Below are positions 36,850-45,838 of a stretch of DNA of 64,000 nucleotides, in pieces (position 1 is the first letter of the stretch; every line of letters starts with the position of its first letter). Source of the DNA: Achromobacter spanius. GTDB lineage: Bacteria > Pseudomonadota > Gammaproteobacteria > Burkholderiales > Burkholderiaceae_B. The position numbers and the translations under genes were made by a program. The stretch lies in the NCBI RefSeq assembly GCF_029637605.1, contig NZ_CP121261.1, positions 6,076,001 to 6,140,000 of the forward strand. Direction: 5' to 3'. The notes under the pieces were generated by a model, which saw only the letters and a list, made by a program, of their open reading frames with translations, was not told the origin of the DNA and searched no databases.

Positions 36850-38540
36850 GTCGTCGCGGGTTTGTCGTTGGCGTGTGGCTGCGGCGCCACCTGGCCCGTT
36901 TGTTGGAAGTCGATGGCTTCGTTCAGCGTGCCCTCGTCCAGCCAGCCTTGTTCGGTCAGGATCTGGCCCAAGGGCTTTTTTTCGCGCGCCTGGATCTCAA
37001 GCGCGCGCGCCAGCGTGTCCTGGTCGATGGCCTGCCACGACAACAGCAGCTCGCCCAGCCGCTGGCGTTGTTGCGACAACTGGTCGGTGCTGGGGAAGTC
37101 GTGCATGGTCTTGTCCCAAGCCAGGCGCTTGCCGGTGATCAGATGCATGATGAACAGGCGCCAGGCACGCGCCGCCGCCATGGCGTTGATGAAGTTGCCC
37201 ACGATCATGCGGGGTATGGACAGCACCGCGTGTTCCCACCCATACATGTGGCCCACGAAGTACGCGCGCTGCACCACGCGCAATAGCAGGGCGACGGCGT
37301 TGATCCACATCAGCGTCACCAGCCAGCCGCCGGGCCGGAAGTACGATGGGTAATACACCGTCCACCAACCAAATTTATCCGCCAGGAAAAACAGGAAGAA
37401 ATTGGCCAGGAGCACGTAAGCAAGAATCGCGATGAATGACGTGACCAGGCCCTTGCGGTCCCGGAACAGCAGATACCGGTTGGCCAGCGACCCCGTCCAA
37501 CCCACTTGCTGCCAGCCTTGCAGGCCGATGCCCAGCGTCCAGCGCGCCTTTTGCCGATAGGCGGTGCGAAAGGTGTTGGGAAAGTATTCGCGCACACCCA
37601 GCGGCATGCGGATGGTGGACACCTTTTCCCGCCCCAGGCCGAACCAGGCACGCCGGCGCGTCACGTATTCCACCTGGAACTTCCCGAAAATCTGCTTCAT
37701 GCCGCGTTGCGCCAGCCGCGCGCCGATGTCGTAATCTTCGGTCAGTGTGTCGGTATTGAAAGGTTGGTTGTTGGTCTCCGCCGCCAGTTCTTCCAGCGCG
37801 CGGCGCGAAAAGCAGGTGCCCACGCCCGCCGACGGCACCATCTTCGAAAGGCTTTCGCGCACCACCAGGTCCTTGGTGTGCCACTCGGCGAACTCGTCCA
37901 TGTAGGTGCCGGCAACCAGCTCGTGCCAGTGACGTTCCAGCGACGTGACAGGCAGTTGGATGAAGTCGATGCGCGGCAGCAGATAGTTGTAGTACTTCAG
38001 CTCGAGCGGGTGCAGCACGTCTTCGCTGTCGTGCAGGATGACGCCCGCAAACGGCTCGGGCTGCTTCGCGTTCTGTGCAAAGATCGCCTGCACGATCCAG
38101 TTCAGGCAGTCCGCCTTGCAGGTCGGCCCGTCATGCGGCACTTCCACGCGGATCAGTTGGCGGTATCGGCGTCGCATGCGCTCTACCTCGTCGATCGTGC
38201 GTTGGTCGTTCTGGTAGGTGCCGGCGAAGATCATGTAGTTCTTGTATTCCAGCGTCGACACCATGGTTTCAAGCATCGACGAGATCACGTCGTACTCCAG
38301 CCAGGCGGGCACCATGATCGCCAGCGGCTGTTCCGCTTTGGCGCGCAATTCCTCGGCGGACAAGGCCGTGTAGCGGCGCTTGACCGTCAGCGAACGCCGC
38401 AGCTCTCGCACCCAGAACCAGGCGTCGATGAACAGATCATCCAGGCTGGATAGCAGGATGATGACGCCGACGATGGCGGTCACCACTTCCAGCCCGCGGT
38501 AATAGTCCGCGATGAAGTAGGGCCAGTAAAGGGAAGACAT
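36846..38540 (-). CDS. nfrB: NfrB-like glycosyltransferase with C-terminal MshEN c-di-GMP domain
   Basis: A 564-residue inner-membrane GT2 glycosyltransferase. Hydrophobic segments lie near the start and at about 355-430. Glycosyltransferase motifs are HDSEDV, TEDYDIG and QKARWTLG (QxxRW), the processive-synthase set. Residues 494-517 and 523-546 are two 24-residue motifs, RLG...Q and PLG...Q, separated by a 5-residue spacer. This is the exact MshEN arrangement that binds c-di-GMP. NfrB in E. coli uses it to control polysaccharide synthesis. It overlaps nfrA by 4 bases and follows the bcsB-like gene. Confidence 0.9.
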   Translation of the reverse strand: MSSLYWPYFIADYYRGLEVVTAIVGVIILLSSLDDLFIDAWFWVRELRRSLTVKRRYTALSAEELRAKAEQPLAIMVPAWLEYDVISSMLETMVSTLEYKNYMIFAGTYQNDQRTIDEVERMRRRYRQLIRVEVPHDGPTCKADCLNWIVQAIFAQNAKQPEPFAGVILHDSEDVLHPLELKYYNYLLPRIDFIQLPVTSLERHWHELVAGTYMDEFAEWHTKDLVVRESLSKMVPSAGVGTCFSRRALEELAAETNNQPFNTDTLTEDYDIGARLAQRGMKQIFGKFQVEYVTRRRAWFGLGREKVSTIRMPLGVREYFPNTFRTAYRQKARWTLGIGLQGWQQVGWTGSLANRYLLFRDRKGLVTSFIAILAYVLLANFFLFFLADKFGWWTVYYPSYFRPGGWLVTLMWINAVALLLRVVQRAYFVGHMYGWEHAVLSIPRMIVGNFINAMAAARAWRLFIMHLITGKRLAWDKTMHDFPSTDQLSQQRQRLGELLLSWQAIDQDTLARALEIQAREKKPLGQILTEQGWLDEGTLNEAIDFQQTGQVAPQPHANDKPATT

Positions 38541-38558
38541 GGGGAAGACCTGGCTGGC

Positions 38559-40808
38559 TTACTTGGTGTCCCTGGTCTTCCTGCGATTCACGCGCCGGGC
38601 TAGGATCAGGACCAGGATCAGGACCAGCAGCGCGATGCTGATGGCCGGCACGCTCCAGGAGACGTAGCGGCGCCATTCGAAGAACGCGCTTTCGCCCGCG
38701 CCCGGTGGATGGCTGGCATCGGGGTTGGCACTGTCTATCCAGGCGATCGGCCCCGTGGCGCCGATGACGGCGACGTTGCCGCGGTTCAGCACGAAGGGGG
38801 CGTCCAGCATGCCGGGGTGCTGGCCCAGCGTGTGCCACAGCAACCCGTCCTGGCCATTGCCGCGCACCACTTCCGCCGTGCTCAGGTTGTCCAGCCCCGA
38901 GATGTCGAGCCACGTCGCGGTCTTGCCGGCTACCGTCAACTGCTTGCGGTCCGTGACCTTGACCATGGGTTCGGCGCCATCCACCGCCACTTCCATCGCC
39001 AGGAAGGGGCGACCGGGCTGGACCGCCTGGCCCGCGGGCGCCACCGACAGTTCCGCGCGCGTCGGCGATACGCCGCTGGCCGAGGCAATGCCGATCACGC
39101 GCTTGATGTTGTCGGGTGCGTCGGCCAGATAGCTGTCGGGAATGATCAGTTGCGGGTTGCCCGCCATCAAGGGCAGCAGCCCGACAAAACTACCGTCCGG
39201 TTGCGCCTTGCCCGGCTTCACATAGCTGGTCGGCAGGACGTTGACGGGGTAGCCCTGCGGGATCTCATTGCAGTCCACCGAGACCGGCTGCCGCTGGAAC
39301 GTGACGCGCACCGCATTGTTGACGCCCAGCGCGTAGCCGGGTACGCGCGCCCTGAGGCGTTCGGGCTTGCCGTCCGCGTCCATCTGCTTGGCCGTCAGCA
39401 GGATGCCATTCCAGAAGACGGAGGCCACCGGTCGTGTGGACGAGGCGCCGGGCGCGGCGGCCAGATCCATCACCAGCTCGTCGGGCATGAGGCCGCCTGA
39501 CGAGACGGCCGCCAGCGGGAACGTGGTGGTCCAGTCGCCGCGCGATACGACATCGAAGCTGTCGGCGGATCCGCCCAACGACGTCAGGCGCAATGCCCCA
39601 TCAGCGCTTAGCGGCGGCGTGGCGGCCTTGACGTTGACCTGGCGGGTTACCAGGATGCGGCGCCATGCGCTGTCGAAGGCACCGGCGGCTTGCGCGCCCG
39701 CATCGGCGGCCACCGCGATCACGGCTTGCCGGCCCAGCGGCAGCAACCGGATGTCCTTGGCGGGCAGGTCGGCGCCGGCCAGCGGCATGCGCGCCTGGCG
39801 CCACGTCTTGAAAGCGTCGGCCGCGTCGCTGTCGGAGGCCAGTTGCGCCTGCAACGCATCCAGCGCTTCGTTGTAGCGGGCGCGAAATGCGGCATCCATA
39901 ATCGCCACGTCAGCGCTGACGGCGGGGGCGCCCAGCACCAGCAAGGCGCCAAGTTCCGCCGGGCTGGCAAGCTTGTGCTTTTCCTTGCCTGCTATCGCGG
40001 CAAAGGCAGCCACCCGTTCCAGGCCCGCCGGCATTTGCAGGCCGCGCGTGTCAACCTCGTCGCCCACCGACGGGAACGCCCGGACCGCGACGCGCTTGCC
40101 CGTGCGTTCCAGCGCCACGCCAAGACGCCAGGCGCTATCGAAGGCCTGCTGGTCGAGCTTGGCGCTTGCCACCATCAGCACGGGCTTGCCGGGCAGGGTG
40201 CCCCAGGCGTCATCCAGATTCTTGAGGGCCGAGGCGTCGTAGCGGTAGCTCAACCGGGTTTGCGGCGAAATGGTCAGCGCGTTGGCGGTGGCGCGGTTGC
40301 TTTCGCAGTGGCGCAGCGCGATCTCCGACTGCCAGTCCACACCCAGACGCAGGAAGCCGGTCTGGCGGTTGCGCTGCTCGATCGTCAGATTGCGCGTCAC
40401 CGACCCATCGCCGTCTGCAATCCGTTGAGCGGTTTGCGGTATGCCGTCCAGCCACAGCACCATGTTGGTCCGGCCCGGTTCACCCTTGGTGTATTTGGCA
40501 TCGAAACCCAGGGTGGCGTCCAAGATGGGCACGCCGCGAGGCACGGGCAAAAAGAACTCGTGGTGCGCATCGCTGTTGGTCAGGACAACCGGCTCGGAAA
40601 TGCCCAGGTCTTGCAGCGTGATGTTGCGCGTTACCCAGTCGTCGTTCTGCAAGCGTCGCAGCGCGTCGCCGGCCGGGCTGGCTGGGGCGGCCAAGGGAAG
40701 CAGTAGTCCCGCGGCCATCAGCGCGCGGCGTAGGGTTCGGGCAACAGGAAAGTGCAGGGCGGGGTGGTGCATGCGGACTCCGGGGCGGGAATGCGTCGCG
40801 GGATGCAT
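38559..40808 (-). CDS. BcsB-like cellulose synthase regulatory subunit
   Basis: A 749-residue periplasmic protein anchored by one C-terminal helix (ALLVLILVLILARRV). It has a signal peptide and the BcsB-type double carbohydrate-binding and flavodoxin-like layout. Recognisable segments are VLWLDGIPQTAQRI, RTNMV and WNGILLTAKQMDADG. BcsB normally partners BcsA, but no bcsA is present; here it would pair with NfrB. This resembles the YbcH/BcsB-type accessory of Nfr systems. It is joined to wecB by a 1-base overlap (TGATG) and lies 18 bases before nfrB. Confidence 0.8.
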   Translation of the reverse strand: MHPATHSRPGVRMHHPALHFPVARTLRRALMAAGLLLPLAAPASPAGDALRRLQNDDWVTRNITLQDLGISEPVVLTNSDAHHEFFLPVPRGVPILDATLGFDAKYTKGEPGRTNMVLWLDGIPQTAQRIADGDGSVTRNLTIEQRNRQTGFLRLGVDWQSEIALRHCESNRATANALTISPQTRLSYRYDASALKNLDDAWGTLPGKPVLMVASAKLDQQAFDSAWRLGVALERTGKRVAVRAFPSVGDEVDTRGLQMPAGLERVAAFAAIAGKEKHKLASPAELGALLVLGAPAVSADVAIMDAAFRARYNEALDALQAQLASDSDAADAFKTWRQARMPLAGADLPAKDIRLLPLGRQAVIAVAADAGAQAAGAFDSAWRRILVTRQVNVKAATPPLSADGALRLTSLGGSADSFDVVSRGDWTTTFPLAAVSSGGLMPDELVMDLAAAPGASSTRPVASVFWNGILLTAKQMDADGKPERLRARVPGYALGVNNAVRVTFQRQPVSVDCNEIPQGYPVNVLPTSYVKPGKAQPDGSFVGLLPLMAGNPQLIIPDSYLADAPDNIKRVIGIASASGVSPTRAELSVAPAGQAVQPGRPFLAMEVAVDGAEPMVKVTDRKQLTVAGKTATWLDISGLDNLSTAEVVRGNGQDGLLWHTLGQHPGMLDAPFVLNRGNVAVIGATGPIAWIDSANPDASHPPGAGESAFFEWRRYVSWSVPAISIALLVLILVLILARRVNRRKTRDTK

Positions 40809-41971
40809 CAGGCGGATGGGGTGATGGCGGTCCCGTAGGGATCAAATTCAGAGACGGCGCGGCCGCATAGCGCATCCACGATGCGCTGGCTGGCGCGGCC
40901 GTCGCCGTAAGGGTTGATGCGTCTTGAGAACGACGCATGCAGGTCGGCGTCGTCCAGCAGGCGATTCACGTCGGTCACAATGCGCCGGGCGTCCGTGCCG
41001 ACCAGCGCCACGGTGCCGGCTTCAACCGCTTCGGGGCGCTCGGTCACGTCGCGCATGACAAGAACCGGCTTGCCCAGATACGGCGCCTCTTCCTGCACCC
41101 CACCTGAATCGGTAAGGATGAGGTGGGCGCGCTGCATGAACCAGACGAAATCCAGGTAATCCAGAGGATCAATCAGGTGCACATGCGACAGCCCGGCCAG
41201 GTCCGTCATCACCAGATTGCGCACCTGCGGATTCAAATGGACCGGGTAGACGATCTGCAAATCGTCCCGGCGCGCCAGTTCCGCCAGCGCGGCGCAGATA
41301 TTCTTGAACCCGCCACCAAAGCTCTCGCGCCGATGGCCAGTCACCAGCAGCAGCCGCCGCGTGGGATCCAGCCAGCCGTAGCGGGCCTCCAACTGCCGTG
41401 CAAGCGGCCCCGTGGGATCCAGCTTGGCGCACGTCATCGCCAATGCGTCGATCACGGTATTGCCGGTGACGGTGATCCGCCCGGCCAAATTTTCACGCGA
41501 CAGATTGCCGCGCGATTGCGCGGTGGGCGCGAACAGCCAGTCACCGATCGCGTCGACCACGCGCCGATTCATTTCTTCGGGGAAGGGCATCGCCAGATTG
41601 CCGGTACGCAAGCCGGCTTCGACGTGCCCGATCCGCACGCGCCGGTGAAACGATGCCAATGCGCAAGCCGAAGCGGTGCTGGTATCGCCATGCACCAGTA
41701 CGCAGTCGGGCTGTTCGGCTTCCAGAACATGGTCCACGCGGGCAATAAGTCGCGAGTACAGGCCATTCAGGGTCTGGTTCGGCACCATGATGTCCAGATC
41801 ATGCTGGGCGTGCAGCCCAAACAGTGTCAGCACCTGATCCAGCATCTCGCGATGTTGCCCGGTCACGCACACCACGCTCTGAATCGCCGGCTCTTGGGAC
41901 AGGGCGGTGACAAGCGGCGCCATCTTGATCGCTTCGGGACGGGTCCCAAAGATGGATAGGACTTTCATCAC
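40808..41971 (-). CDS. wecB: UDP-N-acetylglucosamine 2-epimerase (non-hydrolysing)
   Basis: A 387-residue enzyme making UDP-ManNAc from UDP-GlcNAc. Marks of the family are SIFGTRPEAIKMAPLV, VLVHGDTSTASACAL, RIGHVEAGLRTGN, LVTGHRRESFGGGF and LTDSGGVQEEAP. Two starts are possible: GTG 41971, whose GAGG is 8 bases upstream, and ATG 41968. It heads the operon wecB-bcsB-nfrB-nfrA, so it most likely supplies ManNAc for the polymer made by NfrB. In E. coli wecB sits in the ECA locus instead. Confidence 0.92.
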   Translation of the reverse strand: MMKVLSIFGTRPEAIKMAPLVTALSQEPAIQSVVCVTGQHREMLDQVLTLFGLHAQHDLDIMVPNQTLNGLYSRLIARVDHVLEAEQPDCVLVHGDTSTASACALASFHRRVRIGHVEAGLRTGNLAMPFPEEMNRRVVDAIGDWLFAPTAQSRGNLSRENLAGRITVTGNTVIDALAMTCAKLDPTGPLARQLEARYGWLDPTRRLLLVTGHRRESFGGGFKNICAALAELARRDDLQIVYPVHLNPQVRNLVMTDLAGLSHVHLIDPLDYLDFVWFMQRAHLILTDSGGVQEEAPYLGKPVLVMRDVTERPEAVEAGTVALVGTDARRIVTDVNRLLDDADLHASFSRRINPYGDGRASQRIVDALCGRAVSEFDPYGTAITPSA

Positions 41972-42127
41972 AAGAATGACCTCACAGACGTGGTGGCATT
42001 TTCTTGCGTTGATTATGTATTGAGATTATTCGTAATATGTGACGGATTATTTCCACCCCGGTGAACCTTGGGGATATACCCCCATTTGTTACTTCCGGTA
42101 TCCCGTATGTGTTGTGAACAGGCAAAA
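41972..42127 (-). promoter_or_regulatory. AT-rich leader of the wecB-nfrA operon
   Basis: A 156-base stretch upstream of wecB, visibly richer in A/T than the rest of the window. It contains a GGGG/CCCC hairpin (42070-42083) and a small ATTA-TTCG-TAAT palindrome. No clear sigma-70 hexamers were found; the operon promoter is expected here. Confidence 0.4.
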
Positions 42128-42158
42128 AAATGGCCAACTCCGAAGAGTTGGCCATTTG
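42126..42158 (-). terminator. Rho-independent terminator of ssrA
   Basis: ATGGCCAACTC and GAGTTGGCCAT form an 11-bp stem around CGAA (42130-42155). On the minus strand it is followed by seven T. It lies about 30 bases beyond the tmRNA 3' end. Confidence 0.9.
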
Positions 42159-42185
42159 CTAAGCACTGTGCAATAAAGCGGAATT

Positions 42186-42575
42186 TGGTGGAGCCGGGGG
42201 AATTGAACCCCCGTCCGCAAGCCCTCTGCAATCAGTTCTACATGCGTAGTCGATTTATTTAGTTTTAACTTTGGACTTAGCCAACCGACAGGCCGGACCA
42301 AAGCGATTCACGTAATTTAAATCTGAGCCGTGTGACCCCAGCGCAGACCGATTCCTTGTGAATGTCGCTGCTGCGGTTCGAGGGTTACCCCCCCTAGGAA
42401 GTTGCCTTCCTCCGCCTGACCCAAGGACAGATCAGTGCAGCGGCTCACCGCTTAAGCGGCGAGAGCGAAACGCTCGTCGTTGGCGTTTGTAGTGTTTCCA
42501 GTGGTTTAACGAGCGAACTGGTGCTCGGCATGCCCTGAGTTGTTTCGCGACCCACGTCGAATCCGGATCGGCCCC
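42186..42575 (-). ncRNA. ssrA: Transfer-messenger RNA (tmRNA)
   Basis: Rescues stalled ribosomes and tags the nascent chain. Read on the minus strand it starts GGGGCCGATCCGGATTCGAC and ends GGTTCAATTCCCCCGGCTCC followed by ACCA; the ends pair as the tRNA-like acceptor stem and the GGTTC T-arm motif is present. The tag ORF (42484 down to 42452) reads A-N-D-E-R-F-A-L-A-A then TAA, the proteolysis tag of Bordetella/Achromobacter-type bacteria. Length is about 390 bases and the one-piece form is normal for betaproteobacteria. A strong terminator follows. Confidence 0.97.
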
Positions 42576-42586
42576 AAGAACTTTCT

Positions 42587-42616
42587 ATTGTACTGGTAAA
42601 TGCCATAGCCTGCTGT
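42587..42616 (-). promoter_or_regulatory. Candidate promoter of ssrA
   Basis: On the minus strand TACAAT (42592-42587) is a 5/6 match to the -10 hexamer and ends 11 bases before the tmRNA 5' end. The -35 region (about ACAGCA) is weak. Confidence 0.45.
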
Positions 42617-42666
42617 ACTGTCCACCGGCCGTTGCCCAGGCGTGGCGCGGTGGACACAAGCGGGGT

Positions 42667-43851
42667 TCAGGCGGCGTTCGCGCAGGCGGTTTTGGTCGAC
42701 GGCTGCGTGCGCGACGCGACCATCAGCGCCAGCGCCAGGGCGACTGAAACCGCCACGATCAGGGCAGCGGCCCAACCCAGCGAGGCCAACCCGTATTGGT
42801 CAATGACATGGCCGCCCACCACGGCGCCCAGGCCAATGCCGATGTTGGCGCCCGATATATTCAGCGACGCCGCAAAGGCGGGCGCCTCGGGGGCGGCCTT
42901 CATCAAGCGCACGTGGCAAACAATGAATAGCGCCGCCTGCGCGATGCCCCACAGGCCCAGCGCCACGGCAAGCAGGCCATGCGATTGCATCACCGGCGCC
43001 ACAAACACCAGCCCGGCCGCCATCAACGACGAAAACAGCGCGGTGGCACCCAAGGGGCTACGGTCCACCATGCGACCGCCCAGCGTGTTGCCGATCAAGC
43101 CCACCCCCCCGAACGCCATCATCGTCCAGCCGACGATCTGCCCGTCGAAACCCGCCAACCGCTCCAGCATGTCCGCCAGATAGGTGTAGGCCGTGAACAT
43201 GCCGGTAAACACCAGCAGCGACAGCACCACGTGGCCCAGCACGATGGGATTGCGCAGGATGCGCAGTTGCGTAACCAATTTCACGCTGTCAGCGCGGATT
43301 CGTGTGCTGGGAAAGGCCAGCAACAGCAGCAGTGCCTTGGCGAACGCAACGGCCGACAGCACCCAGAACGCCGCTCGCCAGCCAAATGCGTCCGAGATCA
43401 ACACCCCGATCGGGATGCCAAACACGGTGGCCGCCACGATGCCGAAAGCGACCATTGAAATCGCCCGGCCAGCACGCGCGGGTCCTACCAATTCGACGGC
43501 GGTAGCGCTGGCCAGTGACCAGAACACGGGCAAGGCCAACGCGGGCACAAAGCGGGCCACCGCCATGACCCAGATGTTCGGCGCCATGGCGGCAACCGTG
43601 TTTGAAACGCCGAACAACACCAGCACGCCGATGAACAGGCGCTTGCGTTCGACATTGGCCATCAAGGCGGTCAGCAAGGGGCCGGTTGCCGCCACCGTGA
43701 AGGCGAACAGCGAAACGAGCAGGCCAGCCTGGGACACGGTGACCTGCAGGTCGCGAGCCAAGGCGGGCAACAAGCCGACGATAAGGAATTCAGTGGTCAG
43801 AATCGTAAAACCGGCGGCAGAAAGTAGCAGGATGGGCAAAAGCATAGGCAT
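42667..43851 (-). CDS. MFS transporter, AraJ/NepI-like drug or metabolite exporter
   Basis: A 394-residue protein with twelve hydrophobic segments. The start MPMLLPILLLSAAGFTILTTEF and the motif NVERKRLFIGVLVLFG are typical of the DHA1-type major facilitator group. I start at ATG 43851, where the first membrane helix begins; the frame continues upstream 28 residues to 43935 without hydrophobic or family support. The substrate cannot be told. It stands alone, with no regulator gene beside it. Confidence 0.85.
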   Translation of the reverse strand: MPMLLPILLLSAAGFTILTTEFLIVGLLPALARDLQVTVSQAGLLVSLFAFTVAATGPLLTALMANVERKRLFIGVLVLFGVSNTVAAMAPNIWVMAVARFVPALALPVFWSLASATAVELVGPARAGRAISMVAFGIVAATVFGIPIGVLISDAFGWRAAFWVLSAVAFAKALLLLLAFPSTRIRADSVKLVTQLRILRNPIVLGHVVLSLLVFTGMFTAYTYLADMLERLAGFDGQIVGWTMMAFGGVGLIGNTLGGRMVDRSPLGATALFSSLMAAGLVFVAPVMQSHGLLAVALGLWGIAQAALFIVCHVRLMKAAPEAPAFAASLNISGANIGIGLGAVVGGHVIDQYGLASLGWAAALIVAVSVALALALMVASRTQPSTKTACANAA

Positions 43852-44286
43852 TCCATTGGCGCGATGCCGAATGGCGTCGCGCGGGGGCGTTGTCAGCGAA
43901 AAGGTCGTCGATGCGCGCAAGCGTTGGCCGCGCACGGTGCACGAGGGTGTTTAACCGTCGGCGTGGAGGGGAGGGGTTGCGGAGGCAGGCTCCGCAGCGT
44001 CGGCGTCTGCCGGACCAGCAATCGGGTAGCACCCGACTGCCTTGCATGGGTCACACTTTAAGGGACTTGGAAATCCGGATAAAGCGTGCAATTCCGGAAA
44101 GATTGTTCGTCGAGTGCAACTAATAAAGGCAACTACCTGGCGCAACTACGAGGCGTCACTCATTGGCGCCAGGCATCGGCACGAGGCATTGGCACGAGGC
44201 ATTGGCACGAGGCATCGGCACAACGAATTAGCGCGACGAATTGCAAGACGGCCGGCGGACCGTTGCGGTCCGCCAAGCCCGGCACC
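43852..44286. other. 435-bp gene-free region with 13-bp tandem repeats
   Basis: Lies between the divergent-facing end of gph and the start of the MFS gene. It holds the MFS promoter region, a 4 x 13-bp tandem repeat (44172-44223) and a 9-bp GC hairpin (44254-44274). I see no gene in it. Confidence 0.6.
44172..44223. repeat. 13-bp tandem repeat, four copies
   Basis: Four consecutive units of GGCATYGGCACRA (44172-44184, 44185-44197, 44198-44210, 44211-44223), differing only at one or two positions. It lies just beyond the gph stop codon and is followed by a GC hairpin. Copy number in other strains is unknown. Confidence 0.85.
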
Positions 44287-44961
44287 TTAGCGCAGGTCGA
44301 TGGGCAGCAACGGTTGGATGGCCGCCCACAGTTCCTCGGGCGTATTGGCGCAGGTTTCCGCTTCCCAACTGATGATGTTGTCGTCTTCGCCCACGTAGCC
44401 GTAGGCCGCCGCGACGGCGGGCATGCCGGCGGCATGTGCAGCCTGAATGTCGCGCAGGTCGTCGCCCACGTAAACGCAACGATCGGTGGAAAAACCGGCT
44501 TCGCGCGCGGCATGCTGCAACGGCAGCGGATGCGGCTTGGCATGGGCGGTGGTGTCACCGCAGACAAGCACGGCGCTGTCGCGGGTCAGGTCCAGGAATT
44601 CAACGATGGGCAGCGTCAGATAAGTGACCTTATTGGTGACGATGCCCCACGACATGCCTCGGTTGCGGATATCCGCCAGCAATTCCTCGATGCCGGGGAA
44701 CAGTTTGCTGTGCACGGTGGAATTGGCTGCGTAGTCTTCCAGGAACTGCAAGCGCGTTGGCTCATAGTCCGGGTCGCCCGGCGCCAAATCCAGGGCCACC
44801 CGAAGCAGGCCGCGCGCGCCTTGCGACGCCACCGGGCGCAGGGCTTCGAAAGGCATGGGTTCCAGGCCGCGGCGGATGCGCTGCTGATTGGCGGCGGCGG
44901 CCAGATCGGGGGCGGTGTCGGCCAGGGTGCCGTCGAAATCAAACAGAATCAGGGCGCTCAT
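44287..44961 (-). CDS. gph: Phosphoglycolate phosphatase, HAD family
   Basis: A 224-residue HAD hydrolase that dephosphorylates 2-phosphoglycolate formed during DNA repair. Motif [11 protein letters not shown] is at the N-terminus, motif III Lys is in HAKPHPL and motif IV is [11 protein letters not shown]. Betaproteobacterial Gph commonly follows ubiG. It overlaps ubiG by 4 bases (ATGA), confirming both start and operon. Confidence 0.9.
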   Translation of the reverse strand: MSALILFDFDGTLADTAPDLAAAANQQRIRRGLEPMPFEALRPVASQGARGLLRVALDLAPGDPDYEPTRLQFLEDYAANSTVHSKLFPGIEELLADIRNRGMSWGIVTNKVTYLTLPIVEFLDLTRDSAVLVCGDTTAHAKPHPLPLQHAAREAGFSTDRCVYVGDDLRDIQAAHAAGMPAVAAAYGYVGEDDNIISWEAETCANTPEELWAAIQPLLPIDLR

Positions 44962-45686
44962 TTGCGGGTAGCCATCAGGTAGTTGACCGAGGTGTCGGAT
45001 GACAGCGAGTAAATCTGGGTAATCGGGTTGTATTCCATGCCGCGCATGCTCACGGGTTCCAGGCTGGCGGCGCGCGCCGCGGCGGACAGTTCGCTGGGCT
45101 TGATGAACTGGTCATAGCTGTGGGTGCCGCGCGGCAGCAGCCGCAGGACGTATTCCGCGCCGATGATGGCAAACAGGAAGGCCTTGGCGTTGCGGTTCAG
45201 TGTCGAAAAGAACACCCAGCCGCCCGGCTTCACCAGCGTGGAGCAGGCGCGCACGATGGACGCCGGGTCGGGCACGTGTTCCAGCATTTCCATGCAAGTG
45301 ACCACGTCGTATTGGCCGGGTTGCTCGGCCGCCAGCTCTTCCACGGGCACTTTTCGGTATTCCACCTTCACGCCCGACTCCAGGCCATGCAGGCGCGCCA
45401 CCTTGAGCGATTTGTCCGCCAGGTCGATGCCGGTCACTTCCGCGCCGCCACGCGCCATCGCTTCGGAAAGGATGCCGCCGCCGCAGCCCACATCCAGCAC
45501 TTTTTTGCCAACAAGGCTGCCCGCGCATTCCTGAATCCATTCCAACCGCAGCGGATTGATGGCGTGCAGCGGCTTGAACTCGCTTTCGGGATCCCACCAA
45601 CGGCTGGCCAAGGCGCTGAACTTGTCGAGTTCAGCCTGATCAGCATTGACGGCAGGGCGGTCGGAGTCGTGAATTTGCGTGGTCAT
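44958..45686 (-). CDS. ubiG: Ubiquinone biosynthesis O-methyltransferase UbiG
   Basis: Performs both O-methylations of ubiquinone synthesis using S-adenosylmethionine. The 242-residue protein has the SAM motif [17 protein letters not shown] and the family segments [21 protein letters not shown] and [12 protein letters not shown]. It is transcribed leftward after ompA and before gph, an order kept in Bordetella-type genomes. Its 5' leader holds three hairpins and an AT-rich palindrome. Confidence 0.95.
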   Translation of the reverse strand: MTTQIHDSDRPAVNADQAELDKFSALASRWWDPESEFKPLHAINPLRLEWIQECAGSLVGKKVLDVGCGGGILSEAMARGGAEVTGIDLADKSLKVARLHGLESGVKVEYRKVPVEELAAEQPGQYDVVTCMEMLEHVPDPASIVRACSTLVKPGGWVFFSTLNRNAKAFLFAIIGAEYVLRLLPRGTHSYDQFIKPSELSAAARAASLEPVSMRGMEYNPITQIYSLSSDTSVNYLMATRK

Positions 45687-45788
45687 GGGAAGGTCCAGCG
45701 AAAGGCGACGCTATATATATAGAGGGGGCCCGCCGTGCGCCGGCGGGCAGGCCGCGCGCCGGCGCACCAGAGTGGTGCGCGGCGGACG

Positions 45789-45820
45789 AAAAAAGGGCCT
45801 CGCTATGCGAGGCCCCCTTA
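45789..45820 (-). terminator. Rho-independent terminator of ompA
   Basis: GGGCCTCGC (45795-45803) and GCGAGGCCC (45807-45815) pair around TAT. On the minus strand a six-base T-run follows, 25 bases after the ompA stop. Confidence 0.85.
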
Positions 45821-45838
45821 TTGTAGCTAGTCCGGCAA

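Noticed and set aside
42445..42775. Small ORFs inside the tmRNA locus
   Set aside because: The region is fully explained by ssrA; only the 10-residue tag frame is real.
44254..44274. GGCGGACCG / CGGTCCGCC hairpin after gph
   Set aside because: Perfect stem but no T-run on the minus strand, so not called as a terminator.
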